In this document: positions 1 to 11,704 of the stretch, in pieces
How the letters are laid out: the number at the start of each line of letters is the position of its first letter
Numbering within the stretch: position 1 is the first letter of the stretch
Source: Hyperoodon ampullatus
Taxonomy: Eukaryota > Chordata > Mammalia > Artiodactyla > Ziphiidae
Length of the DNA stretch: 64,000 nucleotides
Assembly (NCBI GenBank): GCA_949752795.1
Contig: OX457063.1
Coordinates: 67,789,783-67,853,782 of the forward strand
Direction of reading: 5' to 3'
Translations under genes and position numbers: made by a program
Notes under the pieces: generated by a model
Told to the model about the DNA's origin: nothing
The model's database searches: none
The model's input: the letters and a program-made list of their open reading frames with translations, nothing else

Positions 1-129
1 CAACTCCCATCCATGACTTACTGTAGTTAATGATGTTGGTTTACAGACAGATTGCAACTACCAATATTAAATGCATAATAATGTATTTGGCAAAGTTACT
101 AACCCAAGAAGAATCTGCTCTGGGTCATC

Positions 130-290
130 TGCTTTGTGATGAATGGACTGAGAGCAGGAGACTGAAGTCACGTGACTCAGGGCAAGTCACTCAACCTCTT
201 TGAGTTTCAGTTTGACTCTGGAAATGAGGAATTTGGACCGAATAACAAAAAAAATCTTCTTCCTAGTCTACTAAGCACTTTAACAAATGT
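130..290 (+). mobile_element. MIR SINE fragment
   Basis: The stretch contains the MIR core order: a GGGCAAGTCACTCAACCTCT-type segment followed by a TCAGTTT-type block and a GGAAATGAGG-type block. MIR is an ancient tRNA-derived SINE that is no longer mobile. Ends are approximate and the copy is strongly diverged. Confidence 0.7.
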
Positions 291-2254
291 TCTCCTGTGT
301 TGTTGTTTTATGATTTTAGACAAGTCGTGTATCTCCGCCATCCTTAAATGCCATTCAAAATGATGGAACCAAGTTGGCAGCCCTGCAATAGTGTAGAAAT
401 ATTGCAGGTCGAAGTGCAATTCTTGTCTTCCATCTTGTTCTTCTTATAACAAAGGTATTGCTTAAGCATTAGAGTATTTTAAGGGTGTGTATTTTCTTTG
501 TTTTTTTTTATTACTAAGTTATGCCCACTGCTTGCCTTGTCCTCTTGGTACACTCCTTCTAGGTAACTGGCCTCGGTTAGTTGCTGCCGTTGGCCTAAGA
601 TTAGAGCAAAGCTAAGAAATCCTGGCAGACATTGTAAAAATATCTGCAGACTCAGTGTCCCAGGCCTAGCTGAACTAAAGCTTGATTCTGAGAATCACAA
701 AATGGCCAGGAAGACGCTGCAGCATGCACGAGTTGTAGGTGCTTTCCTCCCCTCCACTCAGTCAAACGTGTGGGAAGCATTTGACCCTCCTGAGCCCCTC
801 TCTTTCCCAGGCAGCTGTGTTAATCCTGGTGGAGACGTTGTGGTGAAAACCTCAGACTCTGGTCTTTGTTTTCAGGATTCCTGTGAGGAAGAAATCTACT
901 GAGTCTCTAACTGTATGGACACAGGAATGCGGCTTATGGATTCCAGTGTGTATTTTTGGGGCGAGGCTTGTGGTGTATGAATTTGTTCCATGTTGGAGTG
1001 GTGGATGGAATGTGGAGGGGTTAGGACAGACTCCGCTGAGGCCCTTCCAAGTTGCCAAATGTCTCCTCTAAAGCCCAAGTGTACAGCCAGACTTGGATCT
1101 CCTGTCCCCATATTCTCAGCTAGCTGTATTTGTATCTCTGTGGGAGTGTACCTGAGCAGTTGGTACTGAAGGGTTGGCATAAAAATCCTCTGGGACAGTG
1201 ATTAAAGGAAGACATAAGATCTCCCTGCCCAGCAGCTGAGAGTTTGATGTGGAAAGAAAACAAATTAATTTCTTACTAGGTTTCTTGCCCAGTAACATTC
1301 TGCTAGTCAATCAGTCATCTAATCCCAAACACTTAGGGACTTTAATGTGATTCTGATGTTTTAGAAATTAAGTATAAGAGTCAAACATCAGAAGGCGTTG
1401 TAAGATGCTAAGTCCTAGATAAAAATAAGAATTAAATTGGAAAAACATTAACTGTCATATCACTTCTTGATGGGTTAATTTGTTTTATATGCCTTGAAAG
1501 AGAAAAATGTTGCACTTCAGTTAGAAAACAAAGTGAGCTACAGTGCACGTGTCTTACCAACCATCAACTTTGAGGATATTTTTGAGATCTTTAAAAAAAT
1601 GAACTTAAGTAGCACAGAAAGATTTTTCAGACCACAACACTTAAGCAGACACCCTTGGATTGGTTTGATAGACTTTCATTAGGGATAATTAGGTTTCCTA
1701 ATTGGTTGGGACCCAAGCAACATTCATCTGTTTCAACCAAAGAAGCTTCCTTTTATTCTTCTTGCCCTCTGATATTGTGATTCCATTTGAAGAAAAGTTC
1801 CCACTGCTAAAAGAACTAGAAAAGCACTGGACTCATTTATTTCTGAGGACCCTATGGCCTCTCTAGCTGATATGATGGAATGAAAAAGGAAACGAATCAG
1901 GGAGAGACTAGTGTGACAGACACTATTGGTTTTTTACCTAGATCCTACTCCCCTCTTCACCTCACTCTCATCTTTCCATGCTGGCAGATCTCTGACTTTG
2001 TTCTGCTATCCGGAGCAGCCATGGGTTCAGGGATAGAAACCATCTCTAGCCCAAAGGTGAATCTCTATTGGTCTATACTAATCAGGGTAGTCTCAATCTC
2101 TGGCCAGTCATTGTCTTAAGCATGGACATGTGCTCTAAATTTGGGCTATGTAGAACTAGCATCTGTTGGGAGTGTCTGCAAAAGACTCCTTGCTAGAGAA
2201 AAGAGATGCACAGAAAAGTTTGTTTCCTATGCTAGAACTCTGCATTAGGAACAG
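291..2254. other. Unassigned non-coding stretch
   Basis: I see no gene, known repeat or array here. All open frames are below 95 codons, lack family resemblance and overlap one another on both strands (for example around 850-1180), as expected by chance. Confidence 0.6.
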
Positions 2255-2800
2255 CTATATAATTTGTGGGGCCCACTGAAAACTTAAAATGTGAAGATCC
2301 TTGTTCCTTTCTTCAACTGTCTCTCTCTCCACCTGTCATGGTGGGTTTTATTTGCTATTTAGGCTTAGGGACCCTCACAGGCACCTGGTGACTCGCCCTG
2401 CAACTCAGCATGCAGAGCATACATTACCCCGACCCTCCCCACTCCTACCTCTAGGCCCCTGCTGGAGGCAAAGGGTGGCAGTAGTTGCTGGGTAGAGGTC
2501 AGGGAGCAGGTGGTCTAGAACCCATCCAGCCCAGGTGGTGAGGCAGGACCATGCATGAGTTAAGGCTCCAAGCCCTTGGTGCATCCTGTTTGTCCTACTG
2601 AACTTCACTTACAAAATGCAAATTCAAAGTAAAATCATGAAGAATTTCAAGATGGAGATGACAGAGCATTAGCCCCCTCACATGGGATTCTTCTGAACCT
2701 GACGCCCCATGCAAGTGTATTGACTGCATGTGCATGAAGCTGGTCTTCATGTCTGCATGTACCACCTGAATCTGCCTCAGCCATCTTGAGACCACAGGGA
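2255..2800. repeat. Possible ancient interspersed repeat, split
   Basis: Two blocks, about 2258-2310 (GTGGGGCCCACTGAAAA type) and about 2615-2760 (AAGAATTTCAAGATGG followed by GACAGAGCATTA), resemble parts of an old mammalian interspersed repeat that I cannot name. The roughly 300 bases between them look unrelated and may be a later insertion. The assignment rests on memory of similar sequence only. Confidence 0.3.
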
Positions 2801-3999
2801 AACATGGCCAAGTTAGAGAAGAAAGACAAAAGCACCTGGGTCCTTGACATTATTAAGCTTCTAAATTAACCAACCTTGGAGACTACAAGGTTGGTTATAG
2901 TCAAAAACCAAGTTGGTTCATACTCAATAATTCTTGTTATAGGAGATAATAAACCCCTAGTTTTATAGGCCACTTTTACTTGGGCCTTTCACTAGTCACA
3001 GTTGACAGTATTCTATCTGATAGGAAAGATCACATGTTGATGAAAAAGTCTACAAAGGGACTAGAAAGAGGAGGCTAGGCTAGAGGAGTTTTGTTCTGAC
3101 ATTCAAATCTAGAGCCACTCCCCTAGAGAACGCTGTTCCTGCTTTTCCCCAACCACTCTGCAGGGTATGAGACAGCTGGTGTGTTCTTTGGAACCTGAGC
3201 ACAGACAATGATGACCTCACCTACACTCCACCCCCTCACATTTCTCCACTTTTAGAAGGCTTAACAAGTTCAAGTAGGGCAGATATTGGCAAACTATGAC
3301 ACAGCGAATAAATATAACACCCACGTTGATTTTTAGGTACACGAGAATTGAGATGATGGAACGAGGTCACTGTGAGCTGCAGGGATAGTCTGAGGCAAAA
3401 TTATAAAACAAATGAAGTTTGCATGGGGCTCATCTACTTGTAATAGACTTTCCCATCCTTCAGAGTCCGTCCCTTAGGTAAATATCTTGGGTTCTAGGTC
3501 ATTCCCGCTTAAGGTGCTAACTAATAAATTTAAGGTACAATTTTGCATAAAGGTTTGATTGTCTAGCCCTTAAAGTTCCTAGAAACTTTGAGATTTTGAT
3601 TCTTCACCAACTCTTCTGTGTCCCTCCCACATAGAGATCCTGGGACAGTAGACCCTTGGAAACCTTGGAGAAGTTCCAAATCCATAAAACTCTTCCTCGA
3701 ATTATGGGGTTAAAAGAAGAATAAATAACATCCTCTGGGAAAAATAGCTTCAAGGAAAAGGTAGTATGAGAGGAGGGCCTTGAAGGATGTAGGTTTTATA
3801 ACTTATCTGGAGGGAAAGCCATTCCACCTAGGAGACCAGCTGGCATGCAGATGTTTCCCTCTGCCTCAGAAAGTAGGATATAACACTTAGAAGCTTCTCA
3901 CCCTCATCCTCAGGAATGGTTAGGTACTAACCATGCTTCTCAGACATTTCTGGAGACAATAGCAGGGGTCTATAAATTCTGTATCACTTTTCTACTCTT
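2801..3999. other. Unassigned stretch with one hairpin
   Basis: No gene or recognised repeat is visible. The one structured item is a perfect 12-bp inverted repeat with a 7-nt loop at 2867-2897. Confidence 0.55.
2867..2897. repeat. Perfect 12-bp inverted repeat
   Basis: Left arm TAACCAACCTTG (2867-2878) and right arm CAAGGTTGGTTA (2886-2897) are exact reverse complements around GAGACTA. A partial further copy of the right arm (AAGTTGGTT) follows near 2910. There is no sign that it is transcribed. Confidence 0.85.
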
Positions 4000-4424
4000 A
4001 CAGGTTATACTGGGTGGAACAGCATTCACCCCCAAATATATGTCTTCCTAGAACTCAGAATGTGGCCTTATTTAGAACTAAGTATAAGAAGTTAAGATGA
4101 GGTCATTCTGGATTCAGGTAGGCCCTAAATCCAGTAACTGATGTCCTTACGAGAAGGTCTGTGAAGACACACAGGGAAGATGGCAGTGTGAAGACAGAGG
4201 TGGAGATTGGAGTGAGGCTGCCCAAACCAAGGAGCTCCAGGACCCACCAGAACCTGGAAGAGGCAAGGAAGGAGTCTTCCCTAGAGGATTCAGAGGGCGT
4301 ATGGCCTTGCCAACACCTTGATTTTGGACTTCTAGCCTCCAGAACCACAAGAGAATACATTTCTATTGTGTTGACCCACCTAGTTTGTGGAAATTTATTA
4401 TGGCAGCCCTAGGAAACCAATACA
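4000..4424 (+). mobile_element. Solo LTR, MaLR (MLT1-like)
   Basis: The order of blocks fits a MaLR-type LTR in plus orientation: CAGAATGTGGCCTTATTT, AGTTAAGATGAGGTCAT, a GATGTCCTTA-type block, GGACTTCTAGCCTCCAGAAC and a 3' end near GGCAGCCCTAGGAAACCAAT. The last blocks match the 3' LTR at 30042-30524. The internal region and partner LTR are absent, so this is a solo LTR left by recombination. The subfamily is not determined. Confidence 0.7.
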
Positions 4425-5994
4425 CAGGCCCCCTCATGGGGGCCACCGACTGTATGGAATGATAAGGCTTGAGAGCTGACCACTGATTGGGCTATCAATT
4501 TCAGAAGAGGAAATGGAGGAGATACTCCCTCAACAGAATGTCTGGTCCCCACTGTGCATGGGGGCAGGGCTTACCTTTCCATCTAGAATGTGCCCATGAG
4601 ATGAGCGGTATTAAACTGGATGTCTCAAAGGTCAGTATTCCTGGCTGTTGCACGCCTATGCATAGGCCTCTGGAGCTCTCTCACTCCTACCTTTTCATCA
4701 CAACCCTCTGCCAAACAAAACTGGATGACAAGGTCTTCCTGTTTGAACCAGTGGGTTTTCTCAGGGACATCAGACAAGAAGGCTGAAAGTTCCCTCCATA
4801 CTAGATTAGCAGCACATGGGTGAACCAAGCTCATACATTATTCAGAGGGGGAAAATGTGGGCTTTGACTGAACTTTGAAGGAATCAGCAGCTATTCCGGA
4901 GGAGAGTGACCTATTGTTCTACTTCACAGAACACAAAGGGCAAGCGGCATTCCTTACAGCATAGCTAATGGAGTGCACACAGACACTGTGATGAACTGAC
5001 CGGCGGACATCTTTTACCAGCTCTGAAGTTCTGTGCAAAGTGCCCTGTTGCTGATCAGAGGAAGGATGTTCACACTTTTTCTATTTCTGTAAGGTTACAA
5101 CTCAGTGATACTCAGGTCAGGAGTTTCTGGGTAAAATGGTGTTGTCTGTGAAGCATGTACTTGTCAACAGCACCAAGGTCCCCTAAGAAGGGCCACCAGA
5201 CAGATTAGGTTGACATTTATGCCATTGTCTGGCAGACCCCTCCCTGAAAAATGGGAAGCCTTTCCTGCATGGTGGAGGAAGGAGAGAAATGGTTATGAAA
5301 TTCATTTTTTAAAAAAGTTCCACACCATGTGCTTCTTTGAAACTAGAAAAGCATCTTCTAAAAACAGGAGAAGGAAATTCTGACCCAAAGGAGCAAGGGA
5401 GGGTTAACAGCACCTTTAGTCCAGAGCATTTGCAAGGGTTCTGAATTGATTCCTGGTGAATCAATTTTAGTCAGTAACTAAATTTTAAGTATTCTGGAAA
5501 GAACAGAGAACAAACACTGAAATTGCAAATATTTATTTGAACACTATGTTACCACTGTGGATTTCAATAACACTACAAAAAAGTATTATCTTGTTAATAT
5601 TTTCCTTGGCAAAAGTGACTCAATCGGTGGATTACCTTGATCTGCCATTATTAAGTTGGCTTGCTTTTCAAAAGTAGGAAATTATTCTATTAAGAAAAGA
5701 ATACATTGATAGTGTAAATTTGATTTTTAAAATTCCGTTTCATTGTAGTGTTTCTGGTGTTTCAAATTAAATAGTTCAGTTCAACTCATGTAATAATTAT
5801 AGAAAGACAATAAAATTAGTTATTAACTTATCTAACAACATCTATAATGCTTAAGCTTGTTATGTAAAGTATATTTCAGGAATTAGGCAATATTTGAGAA
5901 ACTACATGAATCATTCCAGGTCACCAGATTTGCTTAATAAAACAACCTTTAGTATTTTTTTAGGCATAAAACTCATTTATAATTCAATAGTTCA
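4425..5994. other. Unassigned stretch
   Basis: Nothing identifiable. The region becomes AT-rich after about 5500. The 99-codon frame at 4487-4786 has no recognisable domain and is overlapped by frames of similar size on both strands. Confidence 0.6.
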
Positions 5995-6125
5995 TCCCAC
6001 ATTACAATCCTTCATTCATTCAACAGACACTGTTCATCTCCTATGATGTTCCAGGTACTGTGTTGATAACTAGGGATAGAGACAAGACTGGAACAGATGC
6101 AGTCATTCACATGAATATCTGAATT
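5995..6125 (-). mobile_element. L2 LINE 3' end
   Basis: TTCATTCATTCAACAGACACTG followed by a CCAGGTACTGTGTTGA-type block is the reverse complement of the L2 3' terminus. It is a short, diverged 3' fragment of an extinct CR1-clade LINE. Confidence 0.6.
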
Positions 6126-6384
6126 AAGAAATATGTTCCTCACATTAGCAAAGCATCTCTCAGACTTCCCCTTTGATGATATATTTGAACTCCTAATGCT
6201 GAAAGATAAATTATTATTATCCTAAATCAAGAACCAGTCATTAGAATTTTATATACAGTTTAAGAACATAATTTGTTTGATTTCTTAAGTGTTACTATAA
6301 CTTTTGGTTAACTACTTTGGATAACCACAAAGTAATGAGCAAGTATGTAGTCTCCCTATTGTGTGGACTCATATCTATACTCTA

Positions 6385-6565
6385 TCACTCAGTAGCTTTT
6401 GATGAATAACTAAACAGCCCTGTACCTCAGTATTCTCATCTGTAAAATGGAAATGATAATGGTCTGTACCTCAGAGGGTTCTGGTAATGATTAAACAATT
6501 TAATAGACACAGAGTGCTTGGAATAGTTCCTGGAACATGGTAAATTCAAAGAAACATGTGTATTT
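6385..6565 (+). mobile_element. MIR SINE fragment
   Basis: The stretch TCATCTGTAAAATGGAAATG, then TACCTCAGAGGGTTCTGGTA, then GTGCTTGGAATAGTTCCTGG follows the 3' half of MIR in order. The last block lies directly upstream of the Tigger element. Confidence 0.8.
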
Positions 6566-6605
6566 GATTCTCCACAGCTGAGTTTATGACATGGATTCAA
6601 TAATA

Positions 6606-7584
6606 CAGTAAGTCCCCTACATACGAACAAGTTCTGTTCTGAGAGCACGTTCATAAGTCCAAATTGTTCATAAGTCCAACCAAGTTAGCCTAGGTACCCA
6701 ACTAACACAATGGGCTATATAGTACTGTACTGTAACAGGTTTATAATACTTTTCACACAAATAATACATAGAAAACAAACACAAAAAATAAAGAAAACAT
6801 TTTTAATCTTACAGTACAGTACCTTGCAAAGTACAGTAGTACAGTACAACAGCTGGCATCCAGGGTCTGGCATAGAGTGAACAGGCAAGAAGAGTTACTG
6901 ACTGGAGGAGGGAGAGGAGGTGGGAGATGGTAGAGCTAAAGTATCGTCAGCGACAGGAGATGGAGGGCAAGCTGCAATTTCACTCACGCCTGACGCTGAT
7001 GGCACGGGTTCTGGTTCTTTGCTGGATTCAGTTCTATCTACTCTCTTGAAAAAATGATCCAGTGATGTCCGGGTAGAGGCTCTTTTTTTTCTCGTCATAG
7101 ATGACACAATAGCACTGGATTGCATTCTGAACGGCTGCTGCAACCTTCGTGTCTCATTCTATGTTCAGGTTCTGTGTCTCAAAACTTACAGTGCCTCCTC
7201 AAATAAATAAAATCCCCTTGCCATTTCCTGCATTGTGAATCTCTTCGGTTCTTCAGTTACCTCTTCTTCCTCTTGTCTCACTTTATCCTTTCTCTGTGCC
7301 TCCAATTCCATCAGGTCTTCATTAGTCAGCTCCTCGTGTTGCACAGCAAGGAGTTCAATGAAGTCGTCCTCTTGCAGATCTAGCTCCAGCTTCTCGCTGA
7401 GGGTCACTAAGTTGCTGAAGACCTCTTTGGACTCCTCATCCACCTTCTCAAATCCATGAAAATTGTAAACAAACTGCGGGCAAAGGTTCTTCCAAACCCC
7501 ACTCATGGTGACGGCCGTAACCTCACCCACGTTCGCCTCTTTGAAAGTTCCCAACTTGAAGGTTCATATGTAGGGGACTCACTA
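6606..7584 (-). mobile_element. Tigger-type DNA transposon, internally deleted
   Basis: Terminal inverted repeats are visible. The left end begins CAGTAAGTCCCCTACATACG, and the right end, read in reverse, begins TAGTGAGTCCCCTACATATG; 20 of the first 23 positions agree. Both ends abut TA (6604-6605 and 7585-7586), the target duplicated by pogo/Tigger transposons. At 979 bp it is far shorter than an autonomous Tigger of about 2.5 kb. Only the C-terminal part of the transposase remains, on the minus strand. It is an extinct cut-and-paste element, and the exact Tigger number is not assigned. Confidence 0.85.
6895..7554 (-). pseudogene. Tigger transposase C-terminal remnant
   Basis: On the minus strand, 7554-7186 gives 122 codons and 7143-6895 gives 82 codons in the same nominal frame. 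The first has the acidic, Glu-rich region typical of the tail of TIGD1-like transposases (VDEESKEVFSNL, LQEDDFIELLAVQHEEL). The second is a Ser/Pro-rich tail (FFKRVDRTESSKEPEPVP). Between them the frame is broken. A one-base loss near 7184 is followed by one in-frame stop and then compensated by an extra A in the A8 run near 7089. The DNA-binding domain and the DDE catalytic core are missing, so it cannot be active. Confidence 0.75.
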
Positions 7585-7779
7585 TACTAATACAAGGGTG
7601 AGCAAACAAGCAGGTTGTGGGTGAGGAGTACTGGCCTCAGCTTCAGGAGAAGAGAGATTGAATCTTAGCACTGCTGCAGAAGGGTTCAGTCAATAAACAG
7701 TACTTACTTGAATTGGGAAAATGTAGTACCTGGATCCCCTTTCAATCATCCATTCTTGTCACAAGAACTCAGCCTGCTT

Positions 7780-7870
7780 TCCACTATTCATGTGACAAAT
7801 GAGGGAATTGGACTACATGTTCTCTAGCACCCTGTCCACCTCTAAAATTCTGGGAAATTGTGATTCCAAT
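7780..7870 (+). mobile_element. MIR3-like SINE fragment
   Basis: GAGGGAATTGGACTACATG followed by a CACCTCTAAAATTCTGGGA-type block resembles the 3' part of CORE-SINEs of the MIR3 type. It is short and diverged. Confidence 0.45.
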
Positions 7871-7950
7871 GGAACCACAATTCAGGCATGGGAAATATTT
7901 TGTTAATGAACCATTTGGTTAGAAATGTATTTCTTTTCAAGTGGTATTTG

Positions 7951-7987
7951 TAGACATTGTTGAAGGACATTGTTGTAGACATTGTTG
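7951..7987. repeat. Triplicated ACATTGTTG motif
   Basis: The 9-mer ACATTGTTG occurs three times in 37 bases, spaced by AAGG and TAG. This is a small local tandem duplication, probably slippage. Confidence 0.7.
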
Positions 7988-7989
7988 CC

Positions 7990-9070
7990 CCTCTCATTGA
8001 GAATTTCTTCTATAAATTAAAACAAGGTAGTAGAAGATTCAGGCTGATGAAATGAATTTTGACATGTAATTGATTATTCCAAATAAACTTCTTCTTTAGA
8101 ATCCAGGGGCTTAGAACTGTTCCGAATGAAGAACTGAGAAGCTATTTTGATAAAGTGTGCCAAATGTGTACCCCTTCATTGAATTCTTCAAAGTGCTTTT
8201 GTATCTATTATTTCATTTTCTCTACCTTGACTATAACTTTTTCAGAAAAATTCTGCACAGGAAACCTGATATCTCAGGTTTTTCATCAATTATATCATTG
8301 ATCCCTGAGCAGCAGATCACTTAGATCTTTGGATCAACTTATTTATGTGAATGCCTTTCTCTTATGGGCATTAATTTTCTTTCAAATTACTTGGGAAAAG
8401 TTAGTTTTCAAATAGTCAAGTTGCAGTTATAAAAGGAAATATGAATTACACACCCAAGCACAGTCTTGAGACTTAGCAGCCTTCATAAGCAGCAGTTTTA
8501 TTTCCATACGTAGATTTTTAATCACTGGCACATCCTACTCAAAAACTATACATTGGGGACTATATAATTATTTGAAATATTACCATGGTATTTAGATGTA
8601 TATAAGCAAACAGATTGGGCTAAAAAGAAATATACTGTGGGAAGACAAAAATGTTCAGCTATCCTACACTGTCTTGAGATTTTCTTATGAAAAATCCTTA
8701 AATTATTGTGACACATTTAGGACACATCTAAAATTTGAAAAACTTAGGGGAGTTTCAATTTAGTAGCTTGGGTCTGTCTTGACTGAATATCATTGTGCCT
8801 GCAAAATCTAACAAGTAAATTTTCAGGTATCCATCACAATAATGAAGGGACATATTTAACAAAAATCATGGTCAATGCAGTCTTCTACCTCACAAACTAT
8901 TCTTTTTCAAATAAGCAGAGATAAAATTAAATCCAACCACTTTGCCAGCAGATGTATATGGAACATCTGTTACATTCGTTACCTATGCAGTGCCTCCTGG
9001 ATTAAGATATGGCATCTGTCTGTGGTGATTTGTTTTTAATATGGTAGGAGAGGTCATGCATTAACACATG
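7990..9070. other. Unassigned AT-rich stretch
   Basis: I see no gene, recognisable transposon or tandem array in this segment. Open frames are all under 60 codons. Confidence 0.55.
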
Positions 9071-9074
9071 AAAC

Positions 9075-9540
9075 AATCCCTACAACTTCATTACTATCAC
9101 TCGAGCCCAAGACACCATCATCTCATACCTAGATTTCTAGATGTCCTTTTGCTCCTCCTTTTGCCCTCCTACAATCCTTGTTCCACACAGAAGTCAGTAA
9201 TCATCCATTGCACTTAAGATTAAATCTATACTCTTTAGCTTAGTGAAGGAGAGAGAGAGGAGAGGAGGAGGAGGACGATGAGGAGAAGGAAGAGAAATCA
9301 TCATGCTATTTTTCCTAGCTTCATTGTTTTCAAACTTCTACCCAGTCTTTCCCTGCCTATTTCTCTTACCTCAACTCCTATCACTTCTTACCTTGTCCAG
9401 GGTACAGACTAAGAATTAAGCCCCATAAGAGTATGTGTCCTCACTTGTCTTGCTCTTTGTACCTGTGTTGTCCGTAATAATGTAAAGCATGTAGGAGGCA
9501 TGTAATAAATATTTGTGGACAATAATGAATGACTAGAAGA
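9075..9540 (+). mobile_element. L2 LINE 3' region with purine-rich insert
   Basis: Blocks follow the L2 order: CAAGACACCATCATCTCATA, then a TCTTGCTCTTTGTACCTGTG-type block, then the GTAATAAATATTTGTGGA 3' end. A purine tract at about 9247-9297 (GAGAGAGAGAGGAGAGGAGG and following) interrupts it. No coding potential remains. Confidence 0.6.
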
Positions 9541-9580
9541 GTATTATATCCTTTCTATGTTGTGATATGTTACATTTTCA

Positions 9581-9650
9581 AACTGTGTGCAGGCAATGAA
9601 GAACAGGATAGTCTTTTGCCAACTGTGTGCAGGCAATGAAGAGCAGGATA
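9581..9650. repeat. 40-bp direct duplication, 1.75 copies
   Basis: The block beginning AACTGTGTGCAGGCAATGAA occurs at 9581 and again at 9621. The first 30 bases differ at a single position (GAACAGG versus GAGCAGG). This is a recent local tandem duplication with no coding role visible. Confidence 0.9.
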
Positions 9651-9659
9651 AGGCTATAT

Positions 9660-10340
9660 GCATAACAAATTCAAAAAGAAAATAATTTTTAAAAATGAGG
9701 TGGAGAGTAGGCATGAGGTAGACCTCATAGAAAGTTAAGACTAGAGATAGGCTTAGAATAATAATTTGAATTTCAGTAGGTGAACATGATGGATAAAGTA
9801 TAGCATTCTTGGTCAGCAGAAGATCAAGAGTGAGCCAGGAGTCTGAGCAAGTGGTGGATAGGGCTGAAGAAGGACAATAAGGGGGCCAAAGTGATAGTCC
9901 CAGGCATTCAGGCTAAGGAAGAGTAGAGACCAAATTGTGGTTAAGAACGGCCAATCAAAGGACCTGAACAGATTAGCAGAGAAGATTAGAACTGATGAAG
10001 GAGGAAAAAAGGGGGGATTAAATGTTTTTGAGGAGATAGCCATCATGACAAAAGGGGTATTTTAGGAAGATCCCTCTGGTAGCACATGAACGGTGAAGTA
10101 AAGGAGGTAAATAACTCTAGGTAAGAAGACCTGGTGGCCAATTTGGGAGTAAGGTGATAAAGTAAGGGCCATATTAGATAATGGGGGAGAAAAAGACAAA
10201 CCAACAAGGAAAAAAAGAACTGATGGTGAGCATTTGTGTGAGTGGGAAGGGAGAAAGGCAGTCAAAGCTAAGAAGACACCATGGGAACTAGAAAATTCCT
10301 TTTCTTCTATCCACAGGAAACTGGAGAAATGCGAAGCCAT
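9660..10340 (-). mobile_element. Possible L2 remnant, minus strand
   Basis: About 10065-10170 (AAGATCCCTCTGGTAGCACA, then AAGAAGACCTGGTGGCCAAT) resembles L2 read in reverse. The rest, 9660-10060, has the same purine-rich texture but I cannot align it by eye. The open frames on the minus strand (77 and 92 codons) carry no domain I recognise. Confidence 0.35.
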
Positions 10341-11285
10341 ATTGCTTAATGGCCGGTCACCATTCTATCCCCAAACATAAGGGCTTCCCGTGTGACTTGG
10401 TTTCCTACATCCTTCTCTGTATTTGGACAAAGTTAAAGTATGTCTCTCTAGAACCCTGTTATTAGAATATGGCTCTTTCAAAGTCTTTCAGTGAGTTATC
10501 CATCTATATTTATAGATTTTCTTATTATCAATCAACATGTAAAGTGTTTTGGCAGGAATCATAGGCTGTGTGTGATGAGCATCTATTAAGGTATCTTCCA
10601 AGTACCTCTCTTCTGCCTGCTCCATTCACAGAAGAGGAACTGGCTGGTAATACCTGACTGGACACTGAAGTGGACATATAACTCAAACTGGTGCAATCAG
10701 AATTGTGCCTTGAGACTTCTAACCAACAGACAATAAGGAGAAAGGAACTGACACATGTCCATTCTGGAACTCTAGAGAAAAAACCTGTGAATTTGGAATA
10801 GCTTTGTCTCCATCTTTTCTAATGCTTCATTGTTCAAATTTTCTCTGATGTCTTAGAATCTCTCCAGCATATTTCTTTTGCATTTTCTTACCTTTTTAAA
10901 AAATCATCTTCTGGTTTTTTATTGTATACAACTCAGAGAAACTTAATCAATATTTAGAGTAAAATACTTTCAGAACTGGTATCAAATGTAGATGCAGATG
11001 TTTCTAGTGGAAACGGTAAATGAGAGCAAGACAAATGTAACTTGGGAGTTTGGAAAGAAAGCTTGCACCCTAATAAGACCCTTCACAAAATTCATCTAAG
11101 AGAAACAAGAAACACTTGACTCATGAACACAGAATTAGATTTCTGTTAGTCTTTCTCCTCCCAGATGAGTGATATTTTTGGTAGGAGATTTTTTTTTAAT
11201 ATTTCTCCATCTTATCATCTCCTTCCTCAAAGGGAAACTTATAAACTTGGAGAGTGTAGAACAGATCAGCAGCGGTCCTGTTTAA
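10341..11285. other. Unassigned stretch
   Basis: No recognised gene or mobile element. The sequence is AT-rich with small A/T runs and nothing periodic. Confidence 0.55.
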
Positions 11286-11450
11286 AAATGTGGAAGGGTG
11301 GCAAGCCATTAAAGGAAGCTGAGAAACTGGGGCGAACAAGATGGCATAGGGCCTTACAGGCGAGGTTAGATTACCAGAAATAATATGTGAGTTGAGAACA
11401 GAACAGTTTAACCAAGGGTACTGCTGGGTTCCCCTGGTAATTGGGAACAC
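11286..11450 (-). mobile_element. L2 fragment, minus strand
   Basis: GGCAAGCCATTAAAGGAAGC and AGATGGCATAGGGCCTTACA match, block for block, the L2 copy at 12175-12260 (GGCATGCCATTAGAAGGGGC, CATAGGTCCTTATAGGC). It is either a separate L2 insertion or part of a once larger one. Confidence 0.5.
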
Positions 11451-11704
11451 AAATGCTTTGCAAGGTTACAACACCCACTCTCCTACAGGTTGAAAGCATA
11501 TGAAAAGAGCACAGTCTATTTTTGAAAGTGGCATCCGAGAAGGTTTCTACACACCCAGAAGAGTATTTCAGTTCATTAACTAAAATACATTTGTGTTGTG
11601 GTTGATTGGTTTTGTGTTCTACTTTACTTCAGAATATTTTGATATGCTCATAGAAGGAGGCAAAAGAAGCTTTTTAAAAAACAAGAGTCAACAAGAGGGG
11701 GGCT

